Positions 17,240 through 25,362 of a stretch of DNA of 54,775 bases are shown here, one piece after another. Within the stretch, counting starts at the first letter, position 1. Every line of letters starts with the position of its first letter. The translations under genes and the position numbers were made by a program. Source of the stretch: Streptomyces sp. ISL-36 (GTDB lineage: Bacteria > Actinomycetota > Actinomycetes > Streptomycetales > Streptomycetaceae); assembly GCF_018614205.1 (NCBI RefSeq), contig NZ_JAGGOS010000001.1, positions 1-54,775 of the forward strand. The letters run 5' to 3'. Under the pieces are notes generated by a model. It searched no databases and was not told the DNA's origin. It saw only the letters and a list, made by a program, of their open reading frames with translations.

Positions 17240-18444
17240 ATGACCATGGCCATGCCCTGGCCGCCGCCGACGCACATGGTCTCCAGGCCGAACTGCTTGT
17301 CGTGGAACTGCAGGCTGTTGATGAGCGTGCCGGTGATGCGGGCGCCGGTCATGCCGAAGGGGTGGCCGACGGCGATGGCGCCGCCGTTGACGTTCACCTT
17401 GTCCAGGTCCAGACCCAGCTCCTGGTAGGACGGGATGACCTGCGCGGCGAAGGCCTCGTTGATCTCGGCCAGATCGATGTCGCCGATCGTCAGGCCGGCG
17501 CGCTGGAGGGCCTGCTTGGAGGCCTCGACCGGGCCGAGGCCCATGATCTCCGGGGAGAGACCCGAGACGCCGGTCGACACGATCCGGGCGAGCGGGGTCA
17601 GACCCAGCTCGCGCGCCTTCGTGTCCGACATGATCACGAGCGCGGCCGCACCGTCGTTGAGCGGGCAGCAGTTGGCCGCGGTGACCAGACCGTCGGGGCG
17701 GAAGACCGGCTTGAGACCCTCGACGCCCTCCAGGGTGACGCCGGCGCGCGGGCCGTCGTCGGCGGAGACGATGGTGCCGTCCGGGGTCGTCACCGGGGTG
17801 ATCTCGCGCTCCCAGAAGCCGTTCTTGATGGCCTGCTCGGCGAGGTTCTGCGACCGTACGCCGAACTCGTCCATCTCCCGGCGGCTGATGCCCTTGAGGC
17901 GCGCCAGGTTCTCGGCGGTCTGACCCATGGCGATGTACGCGTCGGGCACCAGGCCGTCCTCGCGCGGGTCGTGCCAGGTGGAGCCCTCGGAGGCGGCGAC
18001 GGCGGCGGTGCGCGCCTCGGCCTCGGCGAAGAACGGGTTGTGCGTGTCCGGCAGCGAGTCGGAGTTGCCCTTCGCGAAGCGGGAGACCATCTCGACACCG
18101 GCCGAGATGAAGACGTCGCCCTCGCCGGCCTTGATCGCGTGCAGCGCCATGCGGGAGGTCTGCAGCGAGGAGGAGCAGTAGCGGGTGATCGTGCAGCCGG
18201 GGAGGTGGTCCATCCCCATCTGCACGGCGACGATACGGCCCAGGTTGTTGCCCTGCTCGCCACCGGGGAGGCCGCAGCCGAGCATCAGGTCGTCGATGTC
18301 GCGCGGGTCGAGCTCGGGGACCTTGGCCAGCGCGGCCTGGACGATGGTCGCGGTGAGGTCGTCCGGGCGCAGGTCCTTCAGGGAGCCCTTGAAGGCCCGG
18401 CCGATGGGGGAGCGGGCGGTCGAGACGATGACGGCTTCGGGCAT
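17224..18444 (-). CDS. Acetyl-CoA C-acyltransferase (thiolase)
   Basis: A 406-residue thiolase that cleaves 3-ketoacyl-CoA in beta-oxidation, or runs in reverse to condense acyl-CoA. The nucleophile Cys90 is in [11 protein letters not shown], and the other catalytic motifs are [18 protein letters not shown] and the C-terminal CVGGGQGMA. The ATG at 18444 has GGAG 6 nt upstream; the longer in-frame extension is not thiolase-like. A palindromic operator lies 109 bp upstream. The final codons lie inside the 100-bp tandem repeat. Confidence 0.94.
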   Translation of the reverse strand: MPEAVIVSTARSPIGRAFKGSLKDLRPDDLTATIVQAALAKVPELDPRDIDDLMLGCGLPGGEQGNNLGRIVAVQMGMDHLPGCTITRYCSSSLQTSRMALHAIKAGEGDVFISAGVEMVSRFAKGNSDSLPDTHNPFFAEAEARTAAVAASEGSTWHDPREDGLVPDAYIAMGQTAENLARLKGISRREMDEFGVRSQNLAEQAIKNGFWEREITPVTTPDGTIVSADDGPRAGVTLEGVEGLKPVFRPDGLVTAANCCPLNDGAAALVIMSDTKARELGLTPLARIVSTGVSGLSPEIMGLGPVEASKQALQRAGLTIGDIDLAEINEAFAAQVIPSYQELGLDLDKVNVNGGAIAVGHPFGMTGARITGTLINSLQFHDKQFGLETMCVGGGQGMAMVIERLS

Positions 18445-18552
18445 CACGGCTCCATGAGGGGTGTGCGGTGCGATTCTGGCAGGACTGAAGGGGAAGTTAC
18501 CCGTACGTATCGCGGTGGTCACCGGCCTGACGGTGTGATGCGGGACTCTTTT

Positions 18553-18568
18553 CTAAGCGAGCGCTCAG
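18553..18568. promoter_or_regulatory. TetR-type palindrome upstream of thiolase
   Basis: CTAAGCGAGCGCTCAG has arms CTNAGCG and CGCTNAG around two bases, 109 bp upstream of the thiolase start. This resembles TetR-family operators controlling fatty-acid degradation genes in actinomycetes. The regulator is not in this window and the assignment is inference. Confidence 0.45.
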
Positions 18569-18653
18569 TTGGGTAAGCGTTGCGGCCGACGTCGCGGTCT
18601 GCGTCGCGGCCCACGTCGGGGCCGTACTCCCGACGGTACGTCGCCGCCGTACC

Positions 18654-19709
18654 TCACGGGCGCGGCGAGTCCGCCGAGGACGACGGCGCCGGGTCCGGGG
18701 TGGTGGCCGCCGCCTCCGGAAGGCGCCGACGGCGCCGGTGCTTGAGCAGAGCCCACGGCGCCCGCGCGCCCGTGACCTCCGTACCCGCTTCCTTCACCGC
18801 CTCCGCCGCGGCCTTCGCCACCGGCAGCATGTTCTCGTGGCGGTCCGGCTCCAGGCGGTCCGTCTCCGGCCACACGCCCAGCACCGCGCACACCGTCGGC
18901 AGCACCGCCATCGCCGCCGTCGCGTACCCCTCCGCCGACGGGTGGTAGTTGTCCGCCCCGAACATCTCCCGCGGGTTCGCCGCGAACTCGGGCCCCAGCA
19001 GGTCGCCCAGCGACACCGTCCGCCCGCCCTGCTCCACCACCACGATCGTCTGCGCCGCCGCCAGCTGCCGCGACACCCGCCGCGCCAGCCACCGCAGCGG
19101 CTGGTACACCGGCTCGATCGTCCCCAGGTCCGGACAGGTCCCCACGACCACCTCGGCCCCCGCCGTCCGCAGCCGCCGCACCGCCGCCGCCAGATACCGC
19201 ACCGACTCCGTCGGCGACATCCGGTGCGTCACGTCGTTCGCGCCGATCATGATCACGCACGCGTCCGGCGGCCCCGCCGGAGCCGTCAGCAGCAACGACA
19301 CCTGGCGCTCCAGATCGTCCGACCGCGCACCGGGCAGCGCCACGTTCCGCAGGATCACCGGACGCTCGGCCACCGCCGCCAGCCCCGAGGCCAGCAGCGC
19401 TCCGGGCGTCTGACCCGCGCGGCGCACTCCCTGGCCCGCCGCCGTCGAATCACCCAGAAGGGCCAGCCGAAGGGGAGCCGTGGCAGGATCGGAGGCAGGA
19501 CCCGTGCCACGCTCCGACGTGGCGAACGAGCGGCCGTACAGCCCCTCCGCCCCCGGGGGCAGCGGTGCCGCCCCGCCCCCCACCGACCTCTTCGCCAGCT
19601 GCACCTCGGCCAGGAGCACACCCACCGCAGCCACCCCGAGCAGCCCGATGCTCCCGCCTCCGTACGCCGCGCCCGCCGCGATCCGCCGTGCCACCCTCGC
19701 CCTCGACAT
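18654..19709 (-). CDS. Membrane-tethered SGNH/GDSL hydrolase
   Basis: A 351-residue protein with an N-terminal signal or anchor helix (about 14-38) and an extracytoplasmic SGNH esterase-type domain. Block I GDSTAAGQG (Ser at about 88), block III GANDVTH and block V DNYHPSAEGY are present. A basic and Pro/Ser-rich tail follows. Family members hydrolyse esters on lipids, glycans or wall polymers; the substrate here is unknown. The ATG at 19709 follows GGAGG by 11 nt; an alternative GTG at 19721 overlaps that site. Divergent from cbs. Confidence 0.88.
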   Translation of the reverse strand: MSRARVARRIAAGAAYGGGSIGLLGVAAVGVLLAEVQLAKRSVGGGAAPLPPGAEGLYGRSFATSERGTGPASDPATAPLRLALLGDSTAAGQGVRRAGQTPGALLASGLAAVAERPVILRNVALPGARSDDLERQVSLLLTAPAGPPDACVIMIGANDVTHRMSPTESVRYLAAAVRRLRTAGAEVVVGTCPDLGTIEPVYQPLRWLARRVSRQLAAAQTIVVVEQGGRTVSLGDLLGPEFAANPREMFGADNYHPSAEGYATAAMAVLPTVCAVLGVWPETDRLEPDRHENMLPVAKAAAEAVKEAGTEVTGARAPWALLKHRRRRRLPEAAATTPDPAPSSSADSPRP

Positions 19710-19813
19710 GTGGGCAGTCACCTCCTTCAAGCCGTTCAGGATCTAACTGCCCCGTAACCCGCTCCGACTACGCATACGCTGGCTTCACCATTACGGAGAC
19801 CCCGGAGATTACG

Positions 19814-21211
19814 GTGCAATTCCACGACTCGATGATCAGCCTCGTCGGCAACACCCCGCTGGTGAAGCTCAACAATGTCACCGCGGGCATCCAGGCGACC
19901 GTCCTGGCCAAGGTCGAGTACTTCAACCCGGGCGGCTCGGTCAAGGACCGCATCGCCGTCCGCATGATCGAAGCGGCCGAGGAGAGCGGTGCTCTCAAGC
20001 CCGGCGGCACCATCGTCGAGCCCACGTCCGGCAACACGGGCGTCGGCCTCGCGATCGTGGCCCAGCAGAAGGGCTACAAGTGCATCTTCGTCTGCCCCGA
20101 CAAGGTGTCCACGGACAAGATCAACGTGCTGCGGGCGTACGGCGCCGAGGTCGTCGTCTGCCCGACCGCCGTCGACCCCGAGCACCCCGACTCGTACTAC
20201 AACGTCTCGGACCGGCTCGTCCGTGAGACCCCCGGCGCCTGGAAGCCCGACCAGTACTCGAACCCGAACAACCCCCGTTCGCACTACGAGACCACCGGCC
20301 CCGAGCTCTGGGAGCAGACGGACGGGAAGATCACCCACTTCGTCGCCGGCGTCGGCACCGGCGGCACCATCTCCGGCACCGGCCGGTACCTGAAGGAGGC
20401 CAGCGGCGGCGCGGTCCAGATCATCGGCGCCGACCCCGAGGGCTCGGTCTACTCCGGCGGCTCCGGCCGGCCGTACCTCGTCGAGGGCGTCGGCGAGGAC
20501 TTCTGGCCCACCGCCTACGACGCGACCGTCACCGACCGGATCGTCGCCGTCTCCGACAAGGACTCCTTCCAGATGACCCGCCGCCTCGCCAAGGAGGAGG
20601 GCCTGCTGGTCGGCGGCTCCTGCGGCATGGCGGTCGTCGCCGCCCTGGAGGTCGCCCGGGAGGTCGGCCCCGACGACATCGTGGTGGTCCTGCTGCCCGA
20701 CTCCGGCCGCGGCTACCTCTCCAAGATCTTCAACGACGAGTGGATGGCCGACTACGGCTTCCTGGAGGACACCTCCTCCGCCAACGTCGCCGATGTCCTG
20801 CGCCACAAGGAGGGCGGCCTGCCCTCGCTCGTCCACATGCACCCCGAGGAGACGGTCGGTCAGGCCATCGAGGTGCTGCGGGAGTACGGCGTCTCCCAGA
20901 TGCCGATCGTCAAGCCGGGCGCCGGACACCCCGACGTCATGGCCGCCGAGGTCGTCGGCTCGGTCGTCGAACGCGAGCTCCTCGACGCGCTGTTCACTCA
21001 GCGGGCCTCCCTGGAGGACCCGCTGGAGCGCCACATGAGCGCGCCGCTGCCGCAGGTCGGCTCCGGCGAGCCGGTCGCCGACCTGATGTCCGTGCTGGGC
21101 GCTGCGGACGCGGCGATCGTGCTGGTCGAGGGCAAGCCGACCGGTGTGGTGAGCCGTCAGGACCTGCTCGCCTTCCTCGCGGGCGGCGGTGCCAAGGGCG
21201 TCACGAAGTAG
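19814..21211 (+). CDS. cbs: Cystathionine beta-synthase
   Basis: A 465-residue PLP enzyme of transsulfuration joining serine and homocysteine. The N-terminal fold-type II domain has NPGGSVKDR (PLP Lys44), PTSGNTG, GVGTGGTISG and GSCGM. The C-terminal ~120 residues hold a CBS (Bateman) pair (MHPEETVGQAIEVLREYGVSQMPIV ... GVVSRQDLLAFLAGG) for nucleotide or SAM sensing. The architecture separates it from plain cysteine synthase. The start is GTG 19814 with GGAG at 19804-19807; the gene is divergent from the SGNH hydrolase. Confidence 0.93.
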   Translation: MQFHDSMISLVGNTPLVKLNNVTAGIQATVLAKVEYFNPGGSVKDRIAVRMIEAAEESGALKPGGTIVEPTSGNTGVGLAIVAQQKGYKCIFVCPDKVSTDKINVLRAYGAEVVVCPTAVDPEHPDSYYNVSDRLVRETPGAWKPDQYSNPNNPRSHYETTGPELWEQTDGKITHFVAGVGTGGTISGTGRYLKEASGGAVQIIGADPEGSVYSGGSGRPYLVEGVGEDFWPTAYDATVTDRIVAVSDKDSFQMTRRLAKEEGLLVGGSCGMAVVAALEVAREVGPDDIVVVLLPDSGRGYLSKIFNDEWMADYGFLEDTSSANVADVLRHKEGGLPSLVHMHPEETVGQAIEVLREYGVSQMPIVKPGAGHPDVMAAEVVGSVVERELLDALFTQRASLEDPLERHMSAPLPQVGSGEPVADLMSVLGAADAAIVLVEGKPTGVVSRQDLLAFLAGGGAKGVTK

Positions 21212-21405
21212 CCCGCCTCCGGTTCGCTCGGGGGCTGTTCGGGCGTTCGCGCAAACGGTACGAGCGCGACACGTAGCCGCAGCACCCGCTTAACACGGGT
21301 CCGGCACATTGGTCGTTGTCGGCGTCAAGGACAACGGAGCGGCTCCCGGACCTCCTACAGACGCCGCGGACGCGGAGACCGGCCCTGACCCGGGCCCGTG
21401 TCCCC

Positions 21406-21470
21406 CGCGGGGACCGCCGTCGTCCCGCCCCCCAGCGATGGGGGTGCGGCGGTCCCCGCGTATTTTTTTG
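21406..21470 (+). terminator. strong terminator downstream of cbs
   Basis: A 14-bp perfect stem CGCGGGGACCGCCG (21406-21419) with 21447-21460 encloses a secondary CCCCC/GGGGG stem. It is followed by TATTTTTTT, the only classical U-tract terminator I saw in the window. It sits about 195 bp after the cbs stop. Confidence 0.88.
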
Positions 21471-21487
21471 CGGCTCGGTTCGCCTCC

Positions 21488-21580
21488 GGGCGCCTTGTGC
21501 GGGCGTCGACGGTCGATCGTGCTCGGTCCCTCGTTCCTCGGGACCTGTGCGCGTTCTCCCTTTCGACGCCCGCGGCGCCC
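21488..21580. repeat. composite long hairpin element
   Basis: Three nested complementary pairs: GGGCGCC (21488-21494) with 21574-21580; GCGGGCGTCGA (21499-21509) with 21563-21573; and GGTCCC (21525-21530) with GGGACC (21540-21545). The inner loop contains CCTCGTTCCTCGGG, the same 14-mer found in each 100-bp unit at 17087-17100. It lies between the cbs terminator and a convergent gene and has no coding capacity I believe. Confidence 0.65.
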
Positions 21581-21627
21581 TTCGGCTCACTCGCCAGGCT
21601 TGGGGGGACCGAGACGGGCGCGCCGGT

Positions 21628-22059
21628 CTAGAAGCCGTTGTTGTCGTCGTTGCCGTCGCTGTCCGCAGGGCGATGCGGCAGGCGGCCCCGGAAGGCGTGG
21701 ACGGCGTTGACGCCGACGATGCCGAGCCAGGTCACGATCAGGCCCTCCAGATGCGCCTGGTGGGCCGCGATGGCCGACAGGGGGACGGCGACGATCAGGG
21801 AGATGATCCCGAAGCCGAACCGCTCACCGAAGCCCTCGGCTGCCGGAGCCCGCTCGCCCCGGGCCACCGCGACCCGCTGCTCGGCCAGCCGGCGCCGTAC
21901 CCGGCGGTCGACGGAGGCGTCCAGGCTCTGTTCCACCTTGCCGAGGAAGGACTCGATCAGGGCGGACTCGTACTCCGTGCCCAGCTCGCGGCGGGCGTGC
22001 AGCGTGGCGTCGAGCTCGTTCTTCAGCTCGTCCGTGCGGGCGGAATCGCGGGTGTCCAT
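21628..22059 (-). CDS. Hypothetical membrane protein, 143 aa
   Basis: A soluble, charged, coiled-coil-prone N-terminus (about 1-80; ELKNELDATLHARRELGTEYESALIESFLGKVEQ) is followed by two hydrophobic segments (about 85-105 and 108-126). The tail is rich in Asp and Asn. This is the layout of the small 'integral membrane protein' family common next to RpiR-type genes in streptomycetes, function unknown. The ATG at 22059 is chosen; an in-frame GTG nine bases upstream is possible. Confidence 0.72.
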   Translation of the reverse strand: MDTRDSARTDELKNELDATLHARRELGTEYESALIESFLGKVEQSLDASVDRRVRRRLAEQRVAVARGERAPAAEGFGERFGFGIISLIVAVPLSAIAAHQAHLEGLIVTWLGIVGVNAVHAFRGRLPHRPADSDGNDDNNGF

Positions 22060-22124
22060 ACTCGCCACCGTAGGGAGCGCCGGACCCGTACGTCAGTGGG
22101 GCTATCCCCCGTTTCCTTGCCCTG

Positions 22125-22142
22125 CTGCATATCTTCATGCAG
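22125..22142. promoter_or_regulatory. palindromic operator upstream of the RpiR-type regulator
   Basis: CTGCAT-ATCTTC-ATGCAG is a perfect 6-bp dyad ending 36 bp before the likely GTG start, a fitting autoregulatory site. Its core TGCATATCTTCAT resembles TGAATATCTACAT upstream of hutU at 28709-28721. Confidence 0.5.
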
Positions 22143-22178
22143 AGTTCGAGGTGGATGAATAAGCAGAAGGGGGACGGC

Positions 22179-23015
22179 GTGAGCGACAGCCCGGCCGGAC
22201 GGCTGCAGGCGCTCTTCGAAGGGCACCGGCTGACACCGACACAGCGGCGGATCGCGCACTGCATGGTGCGGCGGGCCGGCGACGTGCCGTTCCTGTCCAG
22301 TGTGGAGCTGGCCGAGCTCGCCGGCGTGAGCCAGCCCTCCGTCACCCGCTTCGCCGTCGCCCTCGGCTTCGACGGCTACCCCGCGCTCCGCCGCCATCTG
22401 CGCGAGGTCGCGCCCGCCGCGCAGGCGGCGGGCGGCAGCGAGCACAACGAGTACCAGCAGGCCGTCCTCGCCGAGATCGAGAACCTCCGCCACCTCGCCG
22501 AGCTGCTCGCCGACCCCGCGCCCGTCGAGCGCGCCGGGCGGCTGCTCGCCGCCTCCCGGCCGCTGCTCGTGCTCGGATTGCGGGCCGCCTCCTCGCAGGC
22601 GCGCGGCTTCGCGTACTTCGCCGCCAAGGTCCACCCCGACGTCCGCCTCCTCGACGAGGGCGGGTCGATGCTCACCGACCGCGTCGACGCGGCCGTACGG
22701 GCCGGGGCCACGGCCCTGCTCTGCTTCGCGCTGCCCCGCCACCCCAGAGAGGTCGTGGAGGCCCTGGAGTACGCGCGGGCGGCCGGACTGACCGTGGTGA
22801 CGGTCGCCGAATCGGCGTTCGCCCCCGTCGCCGCCCACAGCGACCTGCTGATCCCGGCGGCCGTCGGCACCGGCCTCGCCTTCGACACGGCCTGCGCGCC
22901 CATGCTGCTCGGCCGGGTCCTCCTGGAGGCGATGGCGGACGAACTGCCCGAGGCACAGGCGCGGCTCGAGGCGTTCGACACGAAGGCGGCCGTGCGCGGC
23001 CTGTTCGTGGAGTAG
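22179..23015 (+). CDS. RpiR/MurR-family transcriptional regulator
   Basis: A 278-residue regulator. An N-terminal HTH_6 domain (LTPTQRRIAHCMVRRAGD ... LAELAGVSQPSVTRFAVALGF) is joined to a C-terminal SIS sugar-isomerase-like sensor domain (about 120-260). Such proteins usually respond to phosphorylated sugars or related small molecules. GTG 22179 is favoured by AAGGGGGA just upstream. An ATG at 22155 is possible, while the ATG at 22137 falls inside the operator palindrome. The target is unknown; a matching half-motif upstream of hutU hints at hut control. Confidence 0.9.
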   Translation: MSDSPAGRLQALFEGHRLTPTQRRIAHCMVRRAGDVPFLSSVELAELAGVSQPSVTRFAVALGFDGYPALRRHLREVAPAAQAAGGSEHNEYQQAVLAEIENLRHLAELLADPAPVERAGRLLAASRPLLVLGLRAASSQARGFAYFAAKVHPDVRLLDEGGSMLTDRVDAAVRAGATALLCFALPRHPREVVEALEYARAAGLTVVTVAESAFAPVAAHSDLLIPAAVGTGLAFDTACAPMLLGRVLLEAMADELPEAQARLEAFDTKAAVRGLFVE

Positions 23016-23033
23016 GCCGCGCACCGCGGCGGG

Positions 23034-23405
23034 TCAGACCTCCAGTTCCGACTCGATCCTCTTCAACTGGTGGCGGGCCATCGCCAGGTTCGCCCGCTCC
23101 TTGTCCAGGGCCAGGTACAGGAACAGACCGTTCGTACCGCGCCCTTTGAGCAGCCGGATCAGGTGGTACTGACCGCCGAGCGTGATCAGGATGTCCTCGA
23201 TCTCGTCGCTGAGGCCGAGCATCTCCATCGCCCGGACCTTCGCGCGGACCACGTCCGTGTTGCCGGCGGCCGCCACGTTGAGGTCGAGCTCCTTGCTGCC
23301 TCCGATGGTGCCGAGGGCCATGCCGCTGGTGTAGTCGACCAGCGCGGCGCCGATGGCGCCGTCGATCGCGGTGGCTTCCTTGAGGGCGGTCTCGGTGTTC
23401 GCCAT
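23034..23405 (-). CDS. Roadblock/LC7 domain protein (third of cluster)
   Basis: A 123-residue single-domain roadblock/LC7 (MglB-like) protein. It shows the pattern AIDGAIGAALVDYTSGMALGTIGG ... VVRAKVRAMEMLGLSDEIEDILITLGGQYHLIRLL ... LFLYLALDKERANLAMARHQLKRIE. Roadblock dimers act as scaffolds or GTPase-activating partners of Ras-like GTPases. No GTPase gene of the conservon (CvnD) type is adjacent. It follows another roadblock gene by about 100 bp on the same strand. Confidence 0.9.
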   Translation of the reverse strand: MANTETALKEATAIDGAIGAALVDYTSGMALGTIGGSKELDLNVAAAGNTDVVRAKVRAMEMLGLSDEIEDILITLGGQYHLIRLLKGRGTNGLFLYLALDKERANLAMARHQLKRIESELEV

Positions 23406-23506
23406 GGGTGTCGCACTTCCTTGTCGTGAGTGGCTCTCGTGAGCTCTCGTGAACAGCTCTTGTGAGTGGCTTGCGTGGGGCGTGTCCGGGTCGGTCCAGG
23501 TCTCTG

Positions 23507-23899
23507 TCAGTCCAGGTCCCTGCGTTCCAGCGCCCCGTCGACGAGCTCCCCTATCCGGGCGCTGGACCGCCGGGCCTCCAGGTGGAGCCGCCCGACGTTG
23601 ATCCGGGGCTCCGCGAGCAGCGTCAGAACGGCCGAGCCGCCCGCCGCGTACGTGGCGACATAGCCGTGCTCGCCGCGCACCAGCAGTTCGCGGAAGCCGC
23701 CCTGTCCGGTGGATTCGGTCAGCCGCTGTCCGACGCCCAGCGCGGCCGCGGTCAGCGCCGCGACGCTCTCCGCCTCGCTGTCGACGGCGTCCCGCGCGAG
23801 CACCAGGCCGTCCGCGCTCGCCGCCAGCGCCCCGGTGAGCTGCGGCAGTCGGGCCCGCAGCCGTCTCAGCTCGCCGAGTACCTCGGCCTCTGCCGACAT
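23507..23899 (-). CDS. Roadblock/LC7-like protein (second of cluster)
   Basis: A 130-residue protein with a roadblock-type alpha/beta pattern (LPQLTGALAASADGLVLARDAVDSEAESVAALTAAALGVGQ ... LLVRGEHGYVATYAAGGSAVLTLL ... GRLHLEARR). The ATG at 23899 has AGGAG 7 nt upstream. An in-frame ATG at 23941 overlaps the preceding stop (TGATG) and would add 14 basic residues, so either coupled or independent initiation is possible. It is close to the CvnB/MglB group. Confidence 0.8.
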   Translation of the reverse strand: MSAEAEVLGELRRLRARLPQLTGALAASADGLVLARDAVDSEAESVAALTAAALGVGQRLTESTGQGGFRELLVRGEHGYVATYAAGGSAVLTLLAEPRINVGRLHLEARRSSARIGELVDGALERRDLD

Positions 23900-23940
23900 C
23901 AGTTGTCTCCTCTCGGCGCGCATGCGCAGGGCACGCCTCA

Positions 23941-24699
23941 TCACAGGCTTGCCTCCAGGGCGTCTCGGAGCCGGCGCAGCAGGGCGATGTCCGGATCCGC
24001 GGCGACCTCGCCGACCCAGGAGGGCACGGCCCGCGGGGCTGCCGGTACGGGTTCGAGCGGGGTCTCGACGAGGCCGGCGGCCGCGAGGCGGCGCACGTCG
24101 AGCAGGGTGTGGAAGGCGGGGCGGCCGAGCCGCCGCGCGATGTCCGCCGGGGTGCGGACCCCGTCGGCGGCGGCCAGCAGCACACGTTGGCGCGGGGTCA
24201 CGCTCTGGCCGGGAGCGGCGGGGCGGGGCAGCACCGGGGCGGTGTCCACGGCCCCGTACGGCCATACGCTGTCGAGCAGTTCACGGCGGCGTACGGTCTC
24301 GCGCTCGACGGCCTCGGTGGAGACCGGCCGCACCGTGCCGAGCCAGTGGCCGACGCCGTAACGGAAGCGGGTCGGGCCGCTCGCGGGCGCGAGGGCGAAG
24401 AACGCCGCGTCGAAGACGGCCCCGAGATGGCAGATCTCCAGCTCGCCGTCGCGCAGCCGGCCGCTGTCGACCAGGAACCGGCCGACCTCGCGGCGCGCCC
24501 CGGCCCGGTCGACGGCCTCGTCCCACCCCTCGCGGGGCAGGCGTCCGCCGGCGGTCAGGAGGACGTCGAGGCCGGGGGCGGCGGGGCTCTCGGCGTGCAC
24601 CACACGGCCGTCGACGAGGTAGAGCGTGCCGTGGTCGCGCAGCAGGGCGCCGGTCGCGCACTCGGCGGCGAGGCGGCCGAGCATGGGGGAGACGGTCAT
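23941..24699 (-). CDS. DUF4388-type protein with C-terminal winged-helix-like region
   Basis: A 252-residue cytosolic protein. Residues 1-105 fit DUF4388 (LGRLAAECATGALLRDHGTLYLVDGRVVHAES). Residues about 165-215 look like a winged helix (SVTPRQRVLLAAADGVRTPADIARRLGRPAFHTLLDVRRLAAAGLV). DUF4388 proteins accompany MglB/roadblock and two-component modules in other bacteria. Its ATG overlaps the upstream roadblock stop (ATGA), so they are coupled. Possibly a DNA-binding output of the roadblock module; that is inference. Confidence 0.75.
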   Translation of the reverse strand: MTVSPMLGRLAAECATGALLRDHGTLYLVDGRVVHAESPAAPGLDVLLTAGGRLPREGWDEAVDRAGARREVGRFLVDSGRLRDGELEICHLGAVFDAAFFALAPASGPTRFRYGVGHWLGTVRPVSTEAVERETVRRRELLDSVWPYGAVDTAPVLPRPAAPGQSVTPRQRVLLAAADGVRTPADIARRLGRPAFHTLLDVRRLAAAGLVETPLEPVPAAPRAVPSWVGEVAADPDIALLRRLRDALEASL

Positions 24700-25226
24700 C
24701 CGAGGACCAGCTTCTCGGCGAGCTCGCGCAGCCGGATCCGGGCGAGAGCGAGGTTGCCCCGGTCGCGGTCGAGCCACAGGTGGAGGAAGACGCTGCTGTC
24801 GAAGGCCGTCTCGACGAAGCGGAGGATGTGGTACCCGCCGCGGGTGGTGACGATGACGTCCTCGACGGGCGGCCCCTCGAATCCCTCGACGGCCGGCCCC
24901 TGCCCCTCGGGCGGTCCGTCGGACAGGGCGCCCCCGGATGAGGCGCCCCCGCGTAACGCGCCCCCGGACAGGGCGCCCCCGGGTAACGCGCCCTCGCGTG
25001 ACGCGGCCCCGTGCGGCGCGCCGGGTGCGCTGTCGCGCGCGAAGGAGTCGTACTCCGCCGCCGCGCGCGCCAGTTCGGCCGTCTCCGCGGCGGTCGTCTC
25101 GTGGTCGCCGACCGGCGAGTCACCCGCCGTGCCGAGGGCGAGCCCGCTGGTCCAGTCGACCAGGGAGGCACCCCGCGCGCCCGGCAAGCTCATGGCTTCC
25201 AGCAGGCACTCGTCGATTCCGGGCAC
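24696..25226 (-). CDS. Roadblock/LC7 protein with TTA-containing repeat insertion
   Basis: A 176-residue first gene of the roadblock cluster. The N-terminus (PGIDECLLEAMSLPGARGASLVDWTSGLALGTAGDSP) and C-terminus (VEDVIVTTRGGYHILRFVETAF ... RGNLALARIRLRELAEKLVLG) form a roadblock domain. They are split by about 45 residues of Gly/Ala repeats (GALPGGALSGGALRGGASSG). Codons 81 and 91 in that insertion are TTA (antisense TAA at 24984-24986 and 24954-24956), the rare codon read by bldA tRNA. GTG 25226 has a GGGAGGGG site upstream. Translation should depend on bldA. Confidence 0.88.
   Translation of the reverse strand: MPGIDECLLEAMSLPGARGASLVDWTSGLALGTAGDSPVGDHETTAAETAELARAAAEYDSFARDSAPGAPHGAASREGALPGGALSGGALRGGASSGGALSDGPPEGQGPAVEGFEGPPVEDVIVTTRGGYHILRFVETAFDSSVFLHLWLDRDRGNLALARIRLRELAEKLVLG
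24925..25006. repeat. GC-rich minisatellite inside the roadblock gene
   Basis: About five imperfect 14-16-bp units (core GGCGCCCCCG on the plus strand) encode Gly-Gly-Ala-Leu-type repeats on the minus strand. Two units contain GTAAC, which supplies the two TTA codons. The array is in frame and looks expandable by replication slippage. Confidence 0.8.
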
Positions 25227-25362
25227 GCGGGTTCCCCTCCCGATGCGGCGTGCGGCTACGGCAGTGACCGTGACGTTACTCAACGTTCCGGTCCGGGGCA
25301 GGAGTTCTGGCATTTTCCACCGGAACATGCCCGGGGCTTGCCTGAATTCGACCCTCGGGAGG

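Noticed and set aside
22137..22178. ATG 22137 as start of the RpiR-type regulator
   Set aside because: It lies within the operator palindrome and has no ribosome-binding site; the GTG at 22179 has one.
24359..24361. TTA codon in the DUF4388 gene
   Set aside because: Out of frame; the codons read CGT TAC.
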